In this document: piece by piece, positions 22,343 through 33,808 of the stretch
How the letters are laid out: the number at the start of each line of letters is the position of its first letter
Numbering within the stretch: position 1 is the stretch's first letter
Assembly (NCBI GenBank): GCA_037952775.1
Contig: JBANAY010000003.1
Coordinates: forward strand, 1,364,001 to 1,428,000
Direction: 5' to 3'
Source of the DNA: Clonostachys chloroleuca
Lineage: Eukaryota > Ascomycota > Sordariomycetes > Hypocreales > Bionectriaceae
DNA length: 64,000 bases
Made by a program: the position numbers and the translations under genes
The notes under the pieces: model-generated
Databases searched by the model: none
What the model saw: the letters and a program-made list of their open reading frames with translations, nothing else
What the model was told of the DNA's origin: nothing

Positions 22343-23809
22343 TTACTCCTTGGGGGGCTCCTCCTTTTCTGGGGCAGGAGGCGCCTCCTCCTTCCTAGGG
22401 TAGTATTTGGCCACCCACAGATCAACCAGCATGTCCTTGGTAACGTCATGCAGGTAGTAGTTAATAGGGACACCAGAAGTGCCATTGGCGGCCTTCTTGA
22501 GATAGTCTTCCAGGGCAGTCATCATAGAATTGATATCGAGGATCTTATTCGAGCCGTCGTCAATGTCAGCAAGGGCAGAGAGGGCAGCCTTGACGTCGCC
22601 CTGCTTCATGGCAATCATTTGACCGCCAGTCCTGGCGGCTGCAGCAGACTGCTGGACACTTCCCTGGTTGGCGTTGGTGGCGTTCTGGAAGGTTGCCAGA
22701 GCCTCCAAGTTCGCCTTGGGGTCAAAGGTGGCAAACTTCTCAACACCAAGTTGGACTTCGTGAGCGACCATGGATGGGATGGTACCCATGCAGATCATTG
22801 TCACATGGGAAGAAATATTCTGCGTGCTGAGGAGATTCTTGACATCGTTGGCGATGGAGGCACTGGCACCGAAGCCACCAGAGGCAGAGGCGAACCATGC
22901 GGCGGCGTCCATCTGAGCTTGCATGGAAGTAGCCATAGATGACATCGTCTCGTTGACATTGGTGTCAGAGGTGTTGAGAATGTGAACCATGCCGACGAAG
23001 CTGGATCCAAAGGTCGTACCAGAGATGATGCTGAAATGGGTTTCGTTCTCCTTCTTCTCCTTGCCCCTTTCAGCACAGAGCTTGGCCATGTCCTCCTTGT
23101 TGGCGCTCAAGAACTCGGAATCGCCATAAATGCTGTTCCATACTTTGATTCCCTTGTCCACATCAATTACAAGAGGTGCCATGATGTTGGCATTCTTATG
23201 TGTGCAGGAAACCGAAATGACAAGTGTACCAGAAATGCTGTGTCTCTTGACCTGCTCATTGACCTGCTTGCTAACGGCATTGGTCAGCTCGGTCGATGCC
23301 GACTTGCCCAGCCAGCTTCCCTGACTAGCGATAAAGGAAGTGATCTGGTCAGAGTGGGAGCTGGAGCCCTCCTTGTTCATGTCTTGAGAGAAGTACTGAA
23401 CATCCATGTTGATGGAGTCTGCGGCAAGGGGCATGGTTTTGATTTGAGTCTTGACATAGTCGATAGGACTTTCAACATCCGCTCGTACGTCTGACAGACC
23501 TGCGCGGTCCTTAACAAGTTCCTTCTCCATCTGAATCTTGGTGTCGACATATGTCTTGGCAGCAGCCTTGAGGTCGGTATCCAATTTCTCCACCTCGGCC
23601 TCAAGGTCAGACACATCAATGTTCATGTTCAAGAGCTCGCTCTTGGTCATATCAAGACTTCTCCTGGTGGACAGTAGGGCATTCATGTGGTCTTGGGCCG
23701 CATCAATCAGCTTCTGTTTTTCAGAGATGGCTTTGACGGTTTTCACGGCCTTCTCGTTGACAACGCTGGCCAGAACCAGACTGGGATCGTATGGGATGGT
23801 GGAAGGCAT
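22343..23809 (-). CDS. Unrecognised cytoplasmic protein with N-terminal coiled coil
   Basis: Single exon of 488 residues from the ATG of MPSTIPYDPSLVLASVV. An upstream in-frame start at 23944 was rejected because it overlaps a TATA box at 23932-23939 and would lie before the transcript start. Residues about 20-120 are heptad-rich (KQKLIDAAQDHMNALLSTRR, LEAEVEKLDTDLKAAAK). The middle has beta-rich, Ser/Thr-rich segments (SGTLVISVSCTHKNANIMAP, SIISGTTFGSSFVGMVH), followed by Gly/Ala/Ser-rich stretches and a charged Pro/Glu-rich end. No signal peptide, membrane helix or catalytic motif is seen. It resembles a lineage-specific ascomycete family I cannot name; function unknown. Confidence 0.75.
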   Translation of the reverse strand: MPSTIPYDPSLVLASVVNEKAVKTVKAISEKQKLIDAAQDHMNALLSTRRSLDMTKSELLNMNIDVSDLEAEVEKLDTDLKAAAKTYVDTKIQMEKELVKDRAGLSDVRADVESPIDYVKTQIKTMPLAADSINMDVQYFSQDMNKEGSSSHSDQITSFIASQGSWLGKSASTELTNAVSKQVNEQVKRHSISGTLVISVSCTHKNANIMAPLVIDVDKGIKVWNSIYGDSEFLSANKEDMAKLCAERGKEKKENETHFSIISGTTFGSSFVGMVHILNTSDTNVNETMSSMATSMQAQMDAAAWFASASGGFGASASIANDVKNLLSTQNISSHVTMICMGTIPSMVAHEVQLGVEKFATFDPKANLEALATFQNATNANQGSVQQSAAAARTGGQMIAMKQGDVKAALSALADIDDGSNKILDINSMMTALEDYLKKAANGTSGVPINYYLHDVTKDMLVDLWVAKYYPRKEEAPPAPEKEEPPKE

Positions 23810-25880
23810 GATGGAAATCAGAAACTGAGAGACAAAGTGGATGATGATTTCAAAAAGGGTATTCTCTGAATGTAGTTGTGTTTGTGAGTTGAATGGCTCA
23901 AGAACGAGATCTTGGTGAGCGAGAACAGGAGCTTTTATAGCCAAGTCAATGGTTTAAACGAGAAAGCATAAATTCTAGCGTTTTTATTAAACTCTAGGCT
24001 CTGCCTTATGATGAGAGGGGTATCGTAGAGTCCCAGCCATCCAGGGCTGGCGTTTAGTTTAGCGGCCGCTCATCCCCGACTCAAACTTTACTCTACTCTC
24101 ACCGCTCACTCTCAAGACCCTCTAGCATGCAAGAAGTTATCAAATCATCAACCGAAATGGTATGGTTTTCCACGTCTCTCCTCTCAATGAGGACTAGACT
24201 TTCGTCCCAAGCTCGAGTGTTTTACCAGTTGATCATCTTGGCTAAGCCACAAGCGTGTCTTACATCCAGGGTCTCCTCGAATCAGAGCTTGCTTCACGAA
24301 GCTACTATTCGATAGATTGGTTTTCGAACAAGCGTTGTAATCGCCCATGTGGTTATTGGGCGTTCTCACGTGCAGCGATGCCAAGTTGCGCGGCAATTTG
24401 ATTGGGCGTAACGATGAAATCAGTGTCTGCAAGGGAGCCACCTCAGCTGTACATATCAGGAAAGACTAACGCAAATCACGGAAGCATTTACCCCACAGGT
24501 AGCTGAAAAGGAATCCAAAATTCCCTTTCAGGTCAGTCTCAACTTCGAAGACCCGGCCCGAACCGCACATTGGACGACGGGGATGGAGCGCAGACCCTTG
24601 GGCATACCCAGCCCAGTGCCCGACGTAGCCCTCCACACATCCCAGTCCAGCGTAGATTTTCTTAGGCGGAAACCAATTTCAGGTGGGAAATCCTGCATTT
24701 AGCTATTGCTCTAGTGAGAAGCTAGATCCTTAACTGCACAATATTCCGCTGATGTCATTAACCTGGGCCCTGTCTGGGGCTGATGGTGCATACTGACCGG
24801 TCGGAGATATTTTGGCCTACCACCGATCATCACTGACTAATAGGACAGATGCTTGATATATAGACACCGTTCTTCAGAGGACAGTCATCAATCTACCCTG
24901 TTGAATATGGAATACATAGATCAGAACCAACTCCTGGCCACTCTCTGTTTGTCCAATCCCTGTTTTCTACTTCGACAGGTTCATCTTCCTCCTGAGAAGC
25001 ATGCCAGGGCTGTGGCAGGGGATCAGAGTGTTATGAGAAGAGAAATTATTTCGACTGGCCGTTGGAACACCGTTGGAGCTAGACTCGCCCTGGTCTAGTT
25101 CTAACGGACGGACGGTGATAGCCAACGCCAAAGCCCAATACAGAGAGGCGTCCGCATTAGTGTGTGCGTTCGCCTCCACAGCCCTAGACAATAACAATAT
25201 GCAGGCCAGCGCTGACCCGACCACTCAATACCAGCCACAAATCCCCTTAGGCAGGAGAAGTATGACTCCTCCCGCAGCTCAGAGGATAAGAGCTAGATGA
25301 AATAGGAAAAAGAGTGGCAGCATAGCCGCCAGAAGGCAAGCTGAGCTGTTGTGCTGAAGACTGCCGCTGCTGAATGCCGGCCCATTTTCCAGTTCAGCTC
25401 GATAGGCCAGTGCTGCTATTGGGCCTTTCAAATGACCCCGAGAATCTTGTGCCCAAATGCGAGATTCAGCTCGGCCCTAGCTGGACCCAGAACTCTTGGC
25501 GCTATTCTAAACCCGACATTGGATATTGCTCGTCAGGCGACTTCAAGGCAAATACCCGATTAATAGCGATATCTACGGTTCAAGTGCTATAGGTGAGGTG
25601 AGTGGTGTTACCGCCATCTCATTGTATTCACTGATTTGGAAAGACTTCTTGTCTAGGTCAAGTTGCTGTTCAAATTGGGATGGGATTGCACCGGGAGATC
25701 ATGATAGACATTACGAAATCCAATATCTACCTTACGTAGCATATAAGGCTCATGGTCGAGCACCTTCGCAGCTTCTCAATACACGCAATCCCAACGCAGT
25801 TCATTTACGAATCATCAGTAGACAATTATTTACCTTCGTTCAAAATCTCTCCAACCTCCCCCTCCTCAGCCCCTATCAAG
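23810..25880. other. Divergent intergenic region of about 2.1 kb
   Basis: It separates two divergently transcribed unknown genes. Apart from the left TATA box, nothing convincing is seen. Several short open frames lack features, and no repeats or RNA genes were recognised by eye. Confidence 0.5.
23932..23939 (-). promoter_or_regulatory. TATA box of the 22343-23809 gene
   Basis: TATAAAAG on the minus strand, 123 bp upstream of the selected start codon. It decides the start, since the longer open frame would begin upstream of it. Confidence 0.6.
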
Positions 25881-27842
25881 ATGTTCATCTATAGCGGCAA
25901 GCTACAGTGGTTCAAGTATGGTGTAGGCGAGCTGCTAGTCGTCGTTCTCCCCAACGGCCCAGTTCGTGTCGGAGATACTGTCTATCTCTCTACTCAGTGG
26001 ACCGTTGATGCCGCTGGCTTCAAGAAGCAGAAGTGGTTCTCCGCCCAGACAGTCCAGAAAGTGGTCAAGGCTGACAATGGCGACGACACCTTCATCCTGC
26101 ATGGAGGATACTACCTCTATGAGATCAGCAGTCAGCAGGGCTACAAGACTATCAATATCACCATGTCCAACCCCGGTGGTTCTAAAGACCATATGACCCT
26201 CGAGCGTGTTTATCAGTCCAAGGGTGAGGTCGCTGCAGAGTCGGCCCGCATCTGGACAGGGAAGCTTGACTGGCCTCAGAACGCCAGCGATGAACCTTTC
26301 ACAGCTATCGTCCCCGAGGGGTTCGGTGCTGGGAAACCGATCTTGGCCTTCTGGCAGTGGACCGTCGATGTCAATCTGGAACCAAAGGTTCAGTGTATTG
26401 CCCAGGGCACTCAGACGGCTGAGACCCCCGCCGACGACAAAGTCAAGTTTACCTTTTCTGATCACTACGACCTCACTTGTACCTGGGACGTCAAGACAGA
26501 GGAGCTGGCAGTTCACATGCAAGACCCCGGCAACCATGAACAAGATATTGGGCCATTCAAGCTGGCCGCTCTGATCGTGTTCCATTCCGAGTGAGTTGTC
26601 CCATCTGATCCAGCTTTTTTTCTCTATCCTAATCCCATCTTCTTCCGATCGATGCTAATGACTCGGAACCCATCTACTAGGGACGTCACTCCGCCCGATA
26701 TTCCTCTGGAGAAGAAGACATTTGATGTCCGATATCCTCAGGCAGAACCTTCTCTCCCCCGAATTCAGGCGCCGCTACCCTTTCCTCGAACTCTGCTCGA
26801 TACACTATCGCATACAGCAGCATATGTTGACCAGGCGGGCTATCTAGCCAAATATGCCGTCGGAGTACGTATTGCCTTCATCCAGTTTTCATTTCCGATG
26901 AAGTCATACTTAGCAAGTGCCTGACACAATACTACTACTTCTGATCTAGAGATACCATGCTCTTGATCAGTCTTACCACTCCTTGCTCAAGCAGGTAGAC
27001 GAGCTGAATAACCAGATCCGCGAGCTATTGGGCAAAGTGAACGAGCTCACCACAGTCAACGAGGTTGAGAAGCACGAGATCGAGAGCCTTCAGAAGAAAC
27101 TCGCAGACGCTCTAGACGTCGCGGCGAAGAGGAGGCCGAGCTGACCCAGCAAATCCAAGATCTTCAGAAGACCCTGGCAAAGGAAGAGGTCAATGATGCA
27201 GAAGATCACAAGGCCTTGGATAAAGCCCAGAAGCAGCTCCAGGACGCCAACTCTTCCATCGTTGTTCTCCAGAAGCAGGTCCTTGCCTTGCAACTCACCC
27301 TTAGCGAGAGCAACAAGACCATCGCTCGTCTGCAGAGCCAGGTAGCTAACCTCAGCAAGACTGTGAGTGAACTGAGAGGTGAGTTGGAGACAGAGAAGAA
27401 GCATAATGCAGAGCTGTCGAAAGAGAACGGCGATCTGAAGAGCAGGTTGGCCTCGGCGGAGAAGGAGACGGCAACGGTCAAGAAGACTCTGGAGCGCACC
27501 ACCGAGGATCTGAAGAAGGCGCAGGCCGACAATGATGAGAAAGATAAGATCATCAGCGGTCTTGAGGAGGGCATTGTGGCGGTGAAAAAAGATCGCGACG
27601 CCAAGCAGGCCGCGTACGATGAGCTGAAGAAGTCCACTGATGCTACTATCAAAGAGCTCCAAGACGAGATAGCCAAGCTCCTGCGCGGTGGTGGTCATTC
27701 TTGGCCCGGTGATATTCCTCCCCCTTTTGTGGACATGCCTCCTCCTTTCGGGGATACTGGATCCAATCCTATGGATGAAAAATGGTGGAAGAACATGGGT
27801 ATGGATGAGAGTATGGCCCGGAGGCTGGGGTTGGAGAAATAA
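25881..27842 (+). CDS. Unrecognised protein: two beta-rich repeats plus long coiled coil, with a one-base frame problem
   Basis: Exons 25881-26590, 26681-26864 and 26950-27842 (introns 90 and 85 bp). The N-terminal half has two related segments of about 110 residues: YSGKLQWFKYGVGELLVVVLP...QWTVDAAG and WTGKLDWPQNASDEPFTAIVP...QWTVDVNL. Each looks like a beta-sandwich. The third exon encodes a long coiled coil (LKQVDELNNQIRELLGKVNE, then QIQDLQKTLAK...) and ends in a Pro-rich, Gly-rich tail before KWWKNMGMDESMARRLGLEK. Around 27117-27125 the frame must slip by one base: the first frame stops at a TGA near 27142 while the coiled coil carries on in another frame for 230 residues. No intron fits there. 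Either this copy carries a recent frameshift or the assembly has an error. Without a signal peptide it should be intracellular; function unknown. Confidence 0.68.
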
Positions 27843-28131
27843 ATGCAGGGCGTTTGAGGAAGCTGGATAGGGAAGGACTATCAAGAACAGCCAAGATGTA
27901 TTCTTCATTGCTCTTCAATTAGTGCTTCAATGGGTGTATCAAGGAAAGTAGTGAGCAGCCCGAAGTCCACAAATCAAGACATAGAATGAGCTCCAGAGTC
28001 CTTGTTTCGTTAAGTAATGTCCCGTGTTCCATCCTCGCTACCTCAACATCATGCAAACGTATTATTTGATGTCGTATCATACCATCACCAAATACCAACG
28101 CCAAATGCTATCCGGATCCGATGCAAACTTC

Positions 28132-30218
28132 CTATATTCCCCAAATACTCCGTAGCCTGTCCTCCGCGATAAGAAATGACCATGTCATGTGGGCTTCCGC
28201 GCCCTGCAAAATTCCTAGTAACTTTTCTTGTTCATTACGATCCGTGAAGCGATCGCCGCCTAAGAAATCATGTTCAGCCTCAAGATTCGGCGTACTGGTC
28301 CAGTTGACTTACACATCGCTATCGCCATCCCGGCAACGGTGGCGGCGGGGAGGTATCGGCGGTCGCAGAGGACGATTCCGCATATCCTCCTCACAAGCTT
28401 TCGGATCAGGTGGTCGACGGAGACGCAGGCTGCGAGACGGTCTAACCCCAGAATGGGAATGTGAGGGTCATGAACAGCTAGGAGAATATGGCAGATATCA
28501 GAGTACTGCTGTCCAGATACTGCGCTAAAATCAGCATACCGACCTTGAAGTGAAAACTTCAGTCAAGCTATGAAGGCGCTTACCATGGCAGTCATTAGCA
28601 AACCACATCTCAGGGAACCCGCCCTCCCCATCACCCGAACTCCAGATAGCATCAAAGGACGAAGGGCGGTGTTGATCCCAGCTGTCCAGATACGCCTTGA
28701 GCTCAGCCCAGCGTTCCTTGGAACGAGACTGGGAGCCATAGGCGAACGTGAGCACGTCCTCAGTGTGTGCCACTATACGCCGCGTCCAGGTGAAGTCGTC
28801 GGCTGGATCGATGGTCCGTGAACCGTCGTCGAGGTATTGGGAGAGGGGCGGCGGCACCTTCTGCGCTTTGAAGCATATGAAGATCTCTTGTCGGATTGCC
28901 ACGAATAGTGAGGCCTGGCAGAGGGAGTATCCCTTCGCTTCTGGGTTTTGAGAGCGGATGAGAATACCGGTGTCGAGGACATGTCCGCTGGGGGATTCGC
29001 CGGCGGGGACTGCAGAGCAATGGACCCAGTAAGCAATCTATCTCGCAAGTTCAAATCAAGGATCTGGTCGCTTACCCGTCATCTCGTCGTAAAGCCGCAA
29101 TATCAAGGTCACAGCGCAGAGAAAGTCTCCCTCAAGAGCGGGATCACGGTTCGCCAAGGCAGGAATAAAGTGCTGAAGACACTTTGCCTGGTAGCGATCT
29201 GCGGCCAATGGATCCCATTTCTTTAATATTCCAAGATGTCTTGCGGACACAGCCGTGATAGCGTAGAAGATGATGCGGTGCTTGGAAGCCGCTTGGACAA
29301 CTTGATTGGCAAAATGCCGAGTCTGGTCACAGTAGTCAAACTGTGTGGAAGACGCTTGATGTGAGCTACAAGACAATTCAAAGTGGACCAAACGAAGCTG
29401 GATTCTGTGTCGGGTTATACTTACCCATGTGGACAGTTCGTTTTGGAAATAGCATATCAACATTCCCTCACTTCTATCACGTAGAGGCCATAGTCGCGGC
29501 AAGGAATCTGGAGACAGTCTAGGTTGAGAAAGTTCGCTCAGAGAGATTGAACCTGGTGATATCAAACCACCAGCATCATCTCCTGAGCCAGGGCTATGTA
29601 ACTGAGGGGGGACTGGGGACACGGAAGCATCTTGTTGTCCGTGGTCATCTGAGTCTTCCTGGGCGATGTCTACTGTCGAGTGTATGAAGAGAACTACCAA
29701 TGAATCCCATTAGCCAACAAATGACGGAGGAGGATGGGACAAAAGCAAGGTGGGTTTACAGGGTCGACCAGGCGGCCTTGCCAACAGAATTTCGGAGTCG
29801 ATAGGACTTGTCCCTGAATCGCCTCGACTTGATCCAGGTTCCTTCTGAGACTTTGGTGTCGATGCTAGAACAGAGGCGGATTTTTTATGTCCATCACGGA
29901 AGGTGAAAGGATATGCTACCTGGTTGCACTCGCGGCCGGATCGCTGGCAAGGAGAGCAAGAGGGTTTCTCGCCATCGCCTTCATCACTTGTGTTAGATTG
30001 TTATAAGAGTATGTCAATGGTTACTTAATTTAGTGGGACATACATTTGATGTGTAGACGACGGCAGGGGGCGCTGTCCCCAAGCAACTCGCGTTAGTAAC
30101 ACCCATAACCAGTCAGCAACCAGGCCAATGCCGGGGTTTGCAACAGCGCGTAGACAGGAACGGAGATGAGAGGAGAAGCGTACCAGGACCGGCGGTTTGA
30201 TAACCGTTTGGGCGGCAT
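28132..30218 (-). CDS. Zn2Cys6 fungal-type transcription factor
   Basis: Seven exons, 565 residues: 30218-30184, 30072-30040, 29986-29760, 29693-29076, 29009-28584, 28543-28313 and 28259-28132. The first cysteine codon of the zinc cluster is split by intron 1; joined, it reads CAPCRRLHIKC followed by a loop and PSCSPCQRSGREC, a complete six-cysteine cluster. Intron 2 uses a weak GTCCCA donor, chosen because the obvious GTATGT site two codons earlier breaks frame. The remainder matches the usual pattern of this class: an acidic Ser/Pro-rich linker, then ITAVSARHL, FLCAVTLILRLYDEMT, GYSLCQASLFVAIRQEIF, a HDPHIPILGL linker and ICGIVLCDRRYLPAATVAGM near the end, finishing NEQEKLLGIL. It should act in the nucleus; targets unknown. 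It is convergent with the coiled-coil gene (289 bp gap) and divergent from the sterol desaturase gene, 2.5 kb away. Confidence 0.86.
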
Positions 30219-32687
30219 CCGGGTGGATTCATCCAGTTTATTCGGAATGAGCTGACATGGAATCGAACGAGATGATGCGAGACGGAACGGGGCGGGATGT
30301 TTGATCAGGTTGACATGCAAAAAGAGGGGATGAGATGGAGAAGCCTCTTCTCGCCGAATTTCCGATTATCCCCACACGCTAACATCAACCGTCCGCGCCA
30401 CAAACTACGGAAGGCTCGGTTTACGTGGGGAAGTCTTTGTTTCGGACAAGATTCAGGAGTCAGATACTAGAAAATCAGCTCTTCCTTTAAGATTGATGTA
30501 AGCTAGGCTATCTCGAGTTTCCAACCAATCTTGCCGTACCTAGACGAAAGTGTATCGGCTCATGTAAAGGACTTATCTCTGCAGGTAAATTGACCCAAAT
30601 CGTCAATTCTGTGGCATAATTCTTTGGAGTTGTGAATTTCAATCGACTCAACTTGTTAACGCATCATTGGCCTAGAATTACGAAACTAATTTTTCAAAGA
30701 AGATAAAAACCTCAACAACACACTCTATTATGACCAAGTGCTTGCTATTTTGGCCGCAGTATGAAGTTTTGTACTCGCGAATTGCCAATAGGTCTAGGGT
30801 AGCTCAATATTCGGAGTATCGGAGCGCTTTTTCCGCTTTGGGATACCCTCCATCACGTTTGATCAAGTTCGTCATGATTACATCGAACTCCCATCTTATC
30901 TAAAAATGTAGACGACTATCTGTGCCCTGGGTTGCCTTTCTTACATATCCTGCGTGCATGCACCACACCGCCGACCACCATCCACACCGACCTGGGTGAA
31001 GGCACAGGCTGCGGATAAATTCAATTGGTTCACGTGCATATTCACGTCCAAGGGAAGGTGGTGAGGCAGGTCGCCTTGAATGGCAAGTCGGTTGATGCCT
31101 ATTACGACCTACCGTCGCAGAAGAGGACTATCAGCGGATAGAGACACCATTCGTGGATTATTCCGTCGCCTGGCTGATGTTGCTTTGAAGGGAGCTGTGT
31201 GCTGAATCCAGTACGTGGAGCTAGGGCACGTGATCGATTGATGATGGAAGCACCGCGGAAAAAACAAAGAAGGCCTCGAGGGGATATTCCGGAGAGCCCG
31301 CCTAACGAGGCCTTTAAAACAAGCGCTTGGGAGAGATCGGAAGCCCGCAAGAGAAATTCGCTGTCGAGGAAATCAATCGGCGTAGCGAGGTAACAAAAGT
31401 CCAGGATGCTACCCCTTGATCGGCATGGGTAAAAAGGGACCAGGTACCCCTCAGAGATGCTCAACCCCACTCTCCATCTCGGGAGTCGTATTCGTGTTCG
31501 AGATCGGGGATTGTATCCGAAGTCTGCAGATTGCTGTGGTACATATCAGCCTTCAGCGCGGACGCATCAATTATCATGCGCGAGCATTAAGTGCTATGCC
31601 CGGACTGGAGTCCCGTATATATATCTGCACGCGACGGCATGATATAGACAGCCAAGGGAGCTGATACCTGCTGTTCTCCTGGCGGTAGATGCGATGTGGT
31701 AGGAGCGGGAACGAACCCTTGATTACATAAGACGCTTCTTTTCTGCTAATTTCCGAGACTTGGTCTGTCCTCGGTCATTTGCTGTAGCAGCTCAGCTAGA
31801 CAAACAAAACAAACCAAGACACGGTTCCCAAACATCGGCATCTGGTGTCTCGTACTCGCCAATCTCATCAATCTGTATCTGTGAATGAGGGCGAAGGCCT
31901 GGCCTGGCCGATTCAGCGCGCGATCGATGGAGATGGATAAGATCACGCGGTGCAATGCAATGGGCGGACGGGTTGCTCTCGGAGCCCGGAAGCACGATAT
32001 CAATCTTCGTACGATGTTGAGATCATCTTGGCCCAAGGCGGGCTCCATCTACATTTCGCTAGCCCAGGGAGGGGCAGCGCTGGAAGGCTGCTGATTGGCC
32101 CTGCGGCACACGGCGGTCAGGGCCCTGAGCCGAATTGGTGCGTTAGATGGCAGCCTTCAGCAGGGTTGCGGCAGGGTTCCAGCAGGGCTCCACAGCGAGG
32201 CCCCAAGCTTTGGCCAGTGAACCAGCGGCCGGTACGAGTACGGTGATGGAGGGCGCAATTGGCGAGCGATTGACGAGCAGCAGTGTCCGGCTTCAGCGTT
32301 CCCGGTGGTACGTGCAGGGCATCGACAGTGGGCGGGCCATTGCCTGCAGGAGGGACCTGGAGCCTTCAATTGCTGGTGGGACGTGCCTGGGCGAACATCC
32401 CGGCAGCGGCCCCTCCCCCAAAACCAAATTTCGCAATCACAAAATAAAAACGGCTGGCGCCACTATCTTTTATCCCTCGTATTCGATTCGACATGCTAAC
32501 GTAGTGTGCCGTCCAAACCTTCCTGCTTCCAGTCCGCCTGTCTCTTGATCAGACAGCATCAATTGTCAGGCTCGGCCTCTCCCTCAACTGCCCTGAGCTC
32601 GCCTCCCTCTCCTGCCTCATCCTACGCGCCGATACTCGATCCTCGACTCTCTTGGCCGTCCAGGTCAAGCCGCGCTCGCCAGCCGCC
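30219..32687. other. Divergent intergenic region of about 2.5 kb (TF gene / sterol desaturase)
   Basis: No supported gene. The right 600 bp are GC-rich with imperfect GCAGGGTTCC-like repeats near 32155-32190, then a CT-rich leader just before the desaturase ATG. Short open frames here lack signal peptides, domains or consistent codon use. Confidence 0.5.
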
Positions 32688-33808
32688 ATGGACGCCCTCC
32701 TCGAGATCCTCGACCCCTTGGTGCTCGACAAGGCCTATGCCTACGTCCTCCCCAGAACGACTCCCCTCGCCTCCTCAGAATACTCCAATGCGACCTACCC
32801 CGTCTCCTCCCACATCGACCCCGACTCCTTCTTCTACTCCGAGGCCGAGTTTGCTTCAGCTTGGGGCCGCGATCACCTCTACCGACAGATCTCCTCGTGC
32901 CTGATCATTGCCGGTTTCGGCGCTGCTTTTCTCTACACTCTCTTCTCAGCCTTCTCCTACTACCTTATCTACGACCGCCGTCTCGAGTACCACCCGCGAT
33001 TCCTCAAGAACCAGATCCGACAGGAGATCATCTCCTCCTTTATTGCCATTCCCGTCATTGACGTCCTCACCCTGCCCTTCTTCCTCGGCGAGGTCCGCGG
33101 CCACAGCCTGCTGTACAGCAATATCGATGACTATGGCTGGCCGTGGCTCATTGTCTCGACCCTCATCTACATGATGTTCAACGATTTGGGCATCTACTGG
33201 ATTCACCGGCTCGAGCACCACCCCAGCATCTACAAATACATCCACAAGCCTCACCACAAGTGGATCAGTAAGTACTCCCTGCCACTGTCCTCAGGAGAGG
33301 AGGCCGTTGTCGCCAGACATCTAACCGCCGCACTCCTTCAGTTCCTACCCCATGGGCATCTTTTGCTTTCCACCCTCTTGACGGATGGGCCCAGTCTCTC
33401 CCATACCAGTAAGCTTCCCAATGGACCCCTCGTTCAGTCCTAGATCTTCAATGCCTCTAACAAGTTTTCCCTTAAAGCGTCTTCGTCTATGTCTGCCCCA
33501 TGCAGAAGCACCTCTACATGTTCCTCTTCGTCGTTGTCCAGCTCTGGACCATCCTTATCCACGATGGCGACATGATCACCGGCCACTGGCTCGAGGATAT
33601 CATCAACTCTCCCGCCCATCACACCCTCCACCACATGTACTTCACCTGCAACTACGGCCAGTATTTCACCTGGGCCGACAACTACTTTGACTCCCACCGT
33701 GCCCCCCGCCCCGAGCTCGACCCCATCAACGAAGCCCTCAGGGTCATGCGCGAGAAGGGCCTGGTCGACGAGAAGGGCAACCCCGTCAAGAAGCCCAAGA
33801 AGGAGTAA
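32688..33808 (+). CDS. ERG3: C-5 sterol desaturase (Delta7-sterol 5(6)-desaturase)
   Basis: Exons 32688-33267, 33342-33408 and 33478-33808 encode 325 residues. The fatty-acid-hydroxylase/sterol-desaturase histidine boxes are complete: HRLEHH, HKPHHKW and HTLHH, with WTILIHDGD between the second and third. Several hydrophobic segments (for example SCLIIAGFGAAFLYTLFSAF) fit an ER membrane enzyme. The 67-bp middle exon supplies PTPWASFAFHPLDGWAQSLP, which is highly typical of ERG3 proteins. The reaction is introduction of the C5-C6 double bond in episterol-type intermediates of ergosterol synthesis, using a di-iron centre, oxygen and cytochrome b5. Loss of ERG3 activity is linked to azole tolerance in fungi. 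Ascomycetes often have more than one paralog, so this may be an ERG3A or ERG3B type. Confidence 0.93.

Noticed and set aside
23810..23944. N-terminal extension of the gene at 22343-23809 (45 extra codons)
   Set aside because: It overlaps a good TATA box on the same strand, so it should lie upstream of the transcript start.
31681..31740. GGGTTCG-type B-box on the minus strand as a tRNA candidate
   Set aside because: No acceptor or T-arm stem can be paired around it.
32472..32485. Possible sterol-response element (TCGTAT-like) upstream of the ERG3-like gene
   Set aside because: Only a one-mismatch partial match to the yeast TCGTATA core and no second copy; not distinguishable from chance.
31102..32548. 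Several overlapping open frames of 60-130 codons in the region before the sterol desaturase gene
   Set aside because: All are explained by locally high GC content; none has consistent codon bias, an intron structure or domain.
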